Source of the DNA: Candidatus Omnitrophota bacterium
GTDB lineage: Bacteria > Omnitrophota > Gorgyraeia > Zapsychrales > Fredricksoniimonadaceae
Direction of reading: 5' to 3'
NCBI GenBank assembly: GCA_028865345.1
Contig: JAGWKL010000014.1
Location: forward strand, 1-35,993
Length of the DNA stretch: 35,993 nucleotides
The stretch's first letter is position 1. Every line of letters begins with the position of its first letter. A model generated the notes under the pieces. That model made no database searches, was not told the DNA's origin, and saw only the letters and a program-made list of their open reading frames with translations. Position numbers and translations under genes: made by a program. Shown here one piece after another: positions 31,331 to 35,993 of this stretch.

Positions 31331-32752
31331 ATGCTTGAAGTCCTACGAAGAAAAGGTGTCAATAAAGTTGTCCTTTGGGGTATTACCATTGTCGTCATTC
31401 TGTCTTTCGGTGTTTTTTGGACCGCCAACCGGGTCGACAATACCATCAACAGCGTCGGCACCATGTACGGGCACAGCGTCAGCAGGCAGGATTTCCAGCA
31501 GGCCTATGAGGATGCCCGCGACCAGGACATCAGGAGTTACGGCACCGAGTTTTTCAAGAACAACTCCCGATTCGATTTGGAAAACCAGGCCTGGAACCGT
31601 TTGATCCTGCTTAAGGAGGCCCAAAAACGCCATATTAAAGTCAGCGACCAGGAAGTTGTAGATGCGATCGCCGGCATGCCGTTTTTCCAGACCGACGGAC
31701 GATTTGACCAGGCCCGCTACGAGGAGACCGTGGAAAGCCCGGACGGCTTTGACCGCTCACCCCAAGATTTTGAGAAAGGCGTGCGCAATCAATTGATGAT
31801 CCAAAAACTGGTCGATGAGGTGGCGCCCGAGAGGACTTTCAGCGACGCGAATTTAAGAAAAATATACGATAAAGAAAACGAAAAAATCACCCTGCAGTAT
31901 GTTCTGTTTAACGCATCGGACTTTGCCAAGAAGGCCGCGGCCGGCGATGATGAGATCAAAAAATACTACTCCCAGCATGCCCAAGACTTCACCACCGCCC
32001 CCACCATCGTCCTTAATTACGTTCAGACCAAGGACAAAGCCCTGGCCGACACTCTCTCCGAAGAACTGACTCCCGGCGCTGATTTTGCCGCCGTCGCCAA
32101 GAAATTGAAACTTGACGTCAAGACCACAGCCCCCTTTACGCGGGAACAACCCATCCTCACCTTTGCCTACGATCCGGACAACATCCAGAAGTTCTTTGCC
32201 ATGCACCCCGGAGAATATTCCCCTGTTCTGCATGCCCCGGACGGCTATCAAATCGTCCAAGTCCAAAAGAAAAATGCTTCAGCCGTTCCGCCGTTGCAGG
32301 ACATTGAATCCAAGGTCAAACAGGCCGTTCTTTTGGAAAAAGGGTTTGCCCTGGCCAAACCGCAGGCGGACCGCGCCCTTGCGGCCCTCACCCAACAGCT
32401 CAAAACCAAAGATTTCAAGACGGCGGCGACGGACCTTGGGCTTCAAGTCAAAGAAACACCGGCCTTTGGCCGCAGGGAGTTCATTGCCAGCACGGGACTG
32501 ATCGCGGAATTCCAGCAGGAAGTCGATGAGCTCAATGCCGGTAAACGCTTAAGCGAAGTGATCTCCACTTCCCAGGGGCCGGCCATCATTTACCTGAAAA
32601 AGGAAGAAAAACCTTCGAAGGCGGAGTTTGAGGCGGACAAGGAAAATTTCAGGGAAATGTTGAGCGCCCAGGAGCGCCAGCAAATCCTCATTGCCTTTAT
32701 GAGCGGGTTACGCGCCAGGGCCGACGTGCACAGCAAAATCAAACAGCAGTGA
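31331..32752 (+). CDS. SurA/PpiD-like membrane-anchored periplasmic chaperone
   Basis: A 473-residue protein. The N-terminal helix KVVLWGITIVVILSFGVFW anchors it in the inner membrane, facing the periplasm. Residues about 40-190 form the SurA N-terminal chaperone domain (VSRQDFQQAYEDARDQD, WNRLILLKEAQKRHIKVSDQEVVDAIAGMPFFQTDG). A rotamase-like region follows near 200-320 (GEYSPVLHAPDGYQIVQVQKKN), though the parvulin active-site residues are not evident, and a C-terminal helical arm closes the protein. This is the PpiD plan: it probably helps outer-membrane proteins off the Sec channel. I start at the ATG 31331; GTG at 31325 is an alternative. It ends tail to tail with the kinase gene. Confidence 0.85.
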   Translation: MLEVLRRKGVNKVVLWGITIVVILSFGVFWTANRVDNTINSVGTMYGHSVSRQDFQQAYEDARDQDIRSYGTEFFKNNSRFDLENQAWNRLILLKEAQKRHIKVSDQEVVDAIAGMPFFQTDGRFDQARYEETVESPDGFDRSPQDFEKGVRNQLMIQKLVDEVAPERTFSDANLRKIYDKENEKITLQYVLFNASDFAKKAAAGDDEIKKYYSQHAQDFTTAPTIVLNYVQTKDKALADTLSEELTPGADFAAVAKKLKLDVKTTAPFTREQPILTFAYDPDNIQKFFAMHPGEYSPVLHAPDGYQIVQVQKKNASAVPPLQDIESKVKQAVLLEKGFALAKPQADRALAALTQQLKTKDFKTAATDLGLQVKETPAFGRREFIASTGLIAEFQQEVDELNAGKRLSEVISTSQGPAIIYLKKEEKPSKAEFEADKENFREMLSAQERQQILIAFMSGLRARADVHSKIKQQ

Positions 32753-34973
32753 TCTTCTTTAAAAAACCGGCCTCTGCCGCGGCATTTTGATGGATGCCTA
32801 AAAACTGCCGCAAGTCCGCCAGGGGCTGAACGTTAACGATGACAGGCACAAAGCCGGGGGCATTTTGCCACCGCGCCAGTTGAGCCGAGTCAAAATGGAC
32901 CTTGATCTTCCCGCCGGAATTTCTCGTCTGTAAATTCATATTGGCGGCTGTCAGGTCGATACCGCCGTTTTCCATCCTGTTATACCCCGCCATGGCTTGG
33001 AGTTGTTTTTCCACTTGGACCATTGAGGGGCGCAAGGCGATGGGCCCGGTCATCCTATGGACCAACTCCTCCATTGGGCCTTTGAAGCCGTCGTCTTGAT
33101 CAAACACTTCCTGCAAAGTCCTTCCCAAACTATACATATCGGAAGAAGGGCTGCTTATTTTCTCTCTTATGTCCGAATAGGCCATGGTCCTTGCCGGGCG
33201 GGGTGTCCCGATTTCCCTGGCCGTACCAAAATCGATCAACATGGCTTCTTTTTGGTTAATGATGATGTTGGCAGGCTTGATATCATTATGGACCCAGCCC
33301 AACCGGTGTATGGCCTGCAACGTACGCGTAATCTGAAGCATCATACCGATTTTCCGTCGCATGGGCATGGCTGACCAAACCTCAGGGGATTTATCCAGGC
33401 TTACGCCGCCCTCAATGCCTTTTAATTTCATCCAGAACGCGTTATGGCCGTCGAGGCCGACCTCCAAAAGCTTGGGAACCCCGCGGACTCCCGCTTCGTT
33501 CAAGAGAGAGATCAGGCGTGCAGAAGAACTCATGGTCCCATTGAACACCTCCTTTTGGGCCACTTTATAAAAAATCCCCCCTCCCTCCGGGGCTTTATAA
33601 ACGACCGCAGTCCCTCCTTTACCGAGCACTTCCATTGTGCGAAATCCGGGGACCGTATCATGGACGATCTCTTTGAACATGCTCCGCAGTGCCGTTAACG
33701 CTTCTTCCCTGGCCACGAAGAACAATGTCGACGCATCGCTTATCATCACATGTTTTTCCGCCGGTTGAGACGTCCCTTGATTGCTGTTTTTCTTAGAGGG
33801 GAATATCGTGACCGCTATTTTGAACATGGCCTGAAGGGGACGCGAAATATGAGACAGCATCGCGGGATCGCTGCTTATTTGCAATTCGGGCGATCTGAAA
33901 TTGGTCACATCCATGGCCAAGTCCATCCCGCCGGAAAAGTATTTCCTGGGGCCCGTTTTTTGGGTAAAGGGGTCCTTCTCCACCTTGATGTAGTTATAAA
34001 CGCCCCTTTTGAATGCCTGCAGGTACCGTTCATAAATCTTTGCCTTTTCCAGCGGGTCCCTTACAGTCACCCCGGCCACCTTGTCTTTGTTGGCGTAAAC
34101 CTGTTCCAAAATGCTGTCTTTGATTTCTTTCTTATACCACGTCGCCAGGATGAGCGAGTTGTATATCTGCCGCAACACGGCGAAATTCCTGTCTTCATTG
34201 ACCTCCTTATCAAGTTCAGGAAGTACGATCTGCCGCACCACCTCGTCACCCAATTGATTCGTGCTCCCGGCTTGCGGGGATCGGATACCTTCATGTTTTT
34301 GCAACGATAAATAATCCTGCTCCAGCATCACCTTGAGCTTCGCTTCCACCACATACGCCGTCCCCGCCTGCGCGTTCTCATAGACCACCGCTTTTTCAGG
34401 CACGATCCAGACCTTGTTAAACGTATTGACCGGCACATCGGCCGTACCGTATTTCTTCACCGCCATGGCATACACCTTTTTCCAAAATTCCCTGCCTGTT
34501 CTCCCCGCGGGATAGATGAGTGATGCCGTGATCTGTTTGAGCATGTAGTCCTCGGCCAGCAAATCCCGTCCCATTGCCGTCAGGCCGAAGCTCTGTGGGA
34601 TGATCCGGTCTTTCTCATAAGGCGAAAGATTGACCCATAAATCTTTTTCAGGAATGGTCAGGCTGGTTAAGAAATATTTGACCAGCCTGGAAGATTCATC
34701 CTTAAGCTGGTCGCTGCTTAAGGCGCTGCCGCCTTTATCCAGGATAAAATCGAACCGGAAGGGATTATCCCTGTGGATCCTGATCCCTTTCAATACAGGC
34801 GGATCCAGCGGCGGGCTTAAATGCACCATCACCCCGGGCGGCGGAAGGTTTAAGTCCCCGTTGGGCCGGATAAAAAAAGGGGGACCTTCATCTGCCGCAC
34901 AGGCCGGCAGCGGGCCTATGACAGTCGTTATCAAAAACCCCGCCAAGGTTATACAAAGAAATGGGGTACTCAT
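32739..34973 (-). CDS. Ser/Thr protein kinase with signal peptide and a lineage-specific N-terminal domain
   Basis: A 744-residue protein. Residues 1-27 or so look like a signal peptide (PFLCITLAGFLITTVIGPLPACA). Residues about 40-380 form a region I associate from memory with many Omnitrophota proteins (NPFRFDFILDKGGS, FGLTAMGRDLLAEDYMLKQ, NKVWIVPEKAVVYE). A kinase domain covers about 445-680: Gly loop VLGKGGTAVVYKA, K in FYKVA, HNDIKPANIII (Asp near residue 561), DFG near 580, and SDMYSLGRTLQEV. The residues needed for catalysis are there. The last 60 or so residues form a separate tail (PGFVPVIVNVQPLADLRQFLG). I start at 34973; a TTG at 35024 would add 17 residues. If exported, access to ATP is puzzling. 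Confidence 0.8.
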   Translation of the reverse strand: MSTPFLCITLAGFLITTVIGPLPACAADEGPPFFIRPNGDLNLPPPGVMVHLSPPLDPPVLKGIRIHRDNPFRFDFILDKGGSALSSDQLKDESSRLVKYFLTSLTIPEKDLWVNLSPYEKDRIIPQSFGLTAMGRDLLAEDYMLKQITASLIYPAGRTGREFWKKVYAMAVKKYGTADVPVNTFNKVWIVPEKAVVYENAQAGTAYVVEAKLKVMLEQDYLSLQKHEGIRSPQAGSTNQLGDEVVRQIVLPELDKEVNEDRNFAVLRQIYNSLILATWYKKEIKDSILEQVYANKDKVAGVTVRDPLEKAKIYERYLQAFKRGVYNYIKVEKDPFTQKTGPRKYFSGGMDLAMDVTNFRSPELQISSDPAMLSHISRPLQAMFKIAVTIFPSKKNSNQGTSQPAEKHVMISDASTLFFVAREEALTALRSMFKEIVHDTVPGFRTMEVLGKGGTAVVYKAPEGGGIFYKVAQKEVFNGTMSSSARLISLLNEAGVRGVPKLLEVGLDGHNAFWMKLKGIEGGVSLDKSPEVWSAMPMRRKIGMMLQITRTLQAIHRLGWVHNDIKPANIIINQKEAMLIDFGTAREIGTPRPARTMAYSDIREKISSPSSDMYSLGRTLQEVFDQDDGFKGPMEELVHRMTGPIALRPSMVQVEKQLQAMAGYNRMENGGIDLTAANMNLQTRNSGGKIKVHFDSAQLARWQNAPGFVPVIVNVQPLADLRQFLGIHQNAAAEAGFLKKITAV

Positions 34974-35020
34974 ATCTGTTATAAAGTATATACGATTACA
35001 GAGGTTGAGAAGGGAGAAAA

Positions 35021-35521
35021 TCAATAATTACCGAAGTAGCTTTCGTAGTCGGAGGGGAATACATGGGTGACGCTGCGGACAATGCCTTTTTCATCGATAA
35101 ATAAGAGGGTCGGGACGCCGATAAGAAAATACTTATCCAGCACGACGCTGTTGGCATCGACAAAACTGGTCAATTTCATTTTGCGGCGCTTGAAATAATC
35201 GCTGACCTGCTTTTTGGTTTCTCCCACGTCCACCAGGATGATCTTGATGCCCTGCTTCTTGATGGCAGCAAGGTTGTCATAGAGGGACCCCAAATCTTCA
35301 TAACAATGCGGGCACCAGGTCGCCCAAAAGACGAGAATGGCCTTCCCACCCTGTCGGGCGGCCATGACGCTGGAGGAAACCCCCTTCGTATTGGGCAAAA
35401 CGATATCAGGAAGGGGTTTGCCCACCAAAGGGGTCCTGACCGCGAAGCTCGCAGACAACTTGGCCATGGCCCAGATCGGAGGCGAAGAAAACAGGAACAA
35501 AAACAATAAAACTAAACGCAT
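35021..35521 (-). CDS. TlpA/ResA-like periplasmic thioredoxin
   Basis: A 166-residue thioredoxin-fold protein. The signal peptide or anchor is RLVLLFLFLFSSPPIWAMA. The AhpC/TSA-like start LVGKPLPDIVLPNTKG is followed by the active site WATWCPHCYEDL with C70 and C73, the insertion GIKIILVDVGETKKQVSDYF, and the cis-proline loop GVPTLLFIDEKG. It likely reduces or exchanges disulfides outside the inner membrane. The ATG at 35521 overlaps the cutA 3' end by 10 bp. E. coli cutA also lies beside a periplasmic thiol gene (dsbD), so the pairing recurs. The kinase gene follows 47 bp later. Confidence 0.92.
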   Translation of the reverse strand: MRLVLLFLFLFSSPPIWAMAKLSASFAVRTPLVGKPLPDIVLPNTKGVSSSVMAARQGGKAILVFWATWCPHCYEDLGSLYDNLAAIKKQGIKIILVDVGETKKQVSDYFKRRKMKLTSFVDANSVVLDKYFLIGVPTLLFIDEKGIVRSVTHVFPSDYESYFGNY

Positions 35522-35829
35522 GAAGAATCGACCCAATTCAAATAATCCTGATTTCCCTGAATAACGGGCAGGGCGATGATTTCCGGCAGCTTGTAACTAT
35601 GCAGGGACTTTACCTTTGCCATGACTTTCTTAAACAAAGTTTTCTTGGTCTTTAAAACAAGCAGGGCTTCTTTTGAAGAGTCTATTTTCCCCTCCCACCA
35701 AAACAGGGATTGCACTCCCTCAACGATATTGGCGCAGGCGATCAACCTGTTTTCCAGCAGTCCCCGGCCGATTTTCGCGGCTTCTTTTTTGTCCTTGGCC
35801 GTGACCAGCACCACTATAAAATTTTTCAT
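35512..35829 (-). CDS. cutA: Divalent-cation tolerance protein CutA
   Basis: A 105-residue ferredoxin-like trimeric protein. Family blocks: VLVTAKDKKEAAKIGRGLLENRLIACANI (about 8-36), SLFWWEGKIDSSKEALLVLKT and SLHSYKLPEIIALPV, near the usual HpYe-PEI motif (here HSYKLPEI). The role in copper tolerance is weakly supported even in E. coli; PII-like signalling has been suggested for the family. The ATG overlaps the stop of the upstream PgeF-like gene (ATGA), so the two are coupled. Confidence 0.93.
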   Translation of the reverse strand: MKNFIVVLVTAKDKKEAAKIGRGLLENRLIACANIVEGVQSLFWWEGKIDSSKEALLVLKTKKTLFKKVMAKVKSLHSYKLPEIIALPVIQGNQDYLNWVDSSCV

Positions 35830-35993
35830 GTCAACATCATCAAAGATATCATCCGCCCGGCTTTGGGACCATCGCGCCGGAATGAAAAATAATTGGTATT
35901 ACAACACGTACATAGACCACTGTCAAAGATATTTTCTTTGGGGACCCCCGCCTGAAGCAATTGATCGCGGTTGGCCGCCATCATGTCTGCGTA
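35826..35993 (-). CDS. PgeF/YfiH-type laccase-domain protein, C-terminus only
   Basis: The last 55 residues are inside the window; the start lies beyond the right edge. The sequence ENIFDSGLCTCCNTNYFSFR and then RDGPKAGRM is the C-terminal signature of the PgeF (YfiH/DUF152) family, usually LCTCCnpd-FfSyRRd---TGRMa. The paired cysteines are family-typical. Members were first called polyphenol oxidases and are now described as purine nucleoside phosphorylases or editing enzymes of peptidoglycan synthesis. It overlaps cutA by 4 bp. Confidence 0.88.
   Translation of the reverse strand, partial: YADMMAANRDQLLQAGVPKENIFDSGLCTCCNTNYFSFRRDGPKAGRMISLMMLT

Noticed and set aside
32739-32752. 14-bp tail-to-tail overlap of the chaperone and kinase genes
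   Set aside because: Both stops are clear and such overlaps are common; nothing else suggests a regulatory role.
1-35993. CRISPR array, IS element, prophage or toxin-antitoxin system
   Set aside because: No regular spaced repeats, transposase, integrase or small toxin pairs were seen; gene order looks chromosomal throughout.

Overview
The window is a gene-dense piece of a bacterial chromosome with almost no mobile DNA. Nearly every gene lies on the minus strand. The only clear plus-strand gene is a SurA/PpiD-like chaperone at 31331-32752. The cell has a Gram-negative envelope: BamA, Skp/OmpH, LpxA, LpxC-FabZ, LpxD, LpxI, a TonB-like protein and an LpxL-type acyltransferase. It also carries an Asp23/Gls24 gene behind accB-accC, better known from Firmicutes. 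Together with an LpxC-FabZ fusion, a 33-residue AURKAIP1-like ribosomal protein and a kinase whose N-terminal region I associate with Omnitrophota (OP3), this points to Candidatus Omnitrophota. That assignment is inference, not proof.

In the direction of transcription (right to left), the window opens with the tail of a PgeF/laccase-domain gene, then cutA, a periplasmic TlpA-like thioredoxin and a signal-peptide-bearing Ser/Thr kinase. The chaperone gene meets the kinase tail to tail. It is divergent from hisG, and both have near-consensus sigma-70 promoters at 31167-31291. Next come the small ribosomal protein, a TPR protein, ispE, tRNA-Gln(TTG), glmU, prs, rplY, pth, then rpsF-ssb-rpsR-rplI-dnaB. 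A strong promoter follows, driving bamA and the envelope operon bamA-skp-lpxD-lpxC/fabZ-lpxA-lpxI, with an aminotransferase, pilT and an NAD-type isocitrate dehydrogenase after it.

Below 11.1 kb the run continues with lipB, a free-standing lipoyl-domain protein, an MGDG-synthase-like glycosyltransferase, an LpxL-like acyltransferase, a GT2 enzyme, a TonB-like protein, UDP-sulfoquinovose synthase (sqdB) and a second GT2 enzyme. This looks like a module for glycolipids, perhaps sulfolipids. A new promoter at about 4.55 kb starts DUF1844-Trm112-pepP-efp-accB-accC-asp23-amaP-like, which resembles the Bacillus yqhT-efp-accB-accC-yqhY order.

The most novel signal is non-coding. Two intergenic segments (5330-5458 and 10923-11049) share about 30-nt and 16-nt near-identical blocks. 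Both are closed by a long-range inverted repeat (TGTTGC...GCAACA), and their internal hairpins differ in sequence but keep pairing. They are a candidate undescribed structured RNA or small mobile repeat. A separate, widespread palindromic repeat sits in the rpsF leader at 24552-24610. No rRNA, CRISPR array, IS element or integrase was seen. No stretch above 300 bases lacks a gene.
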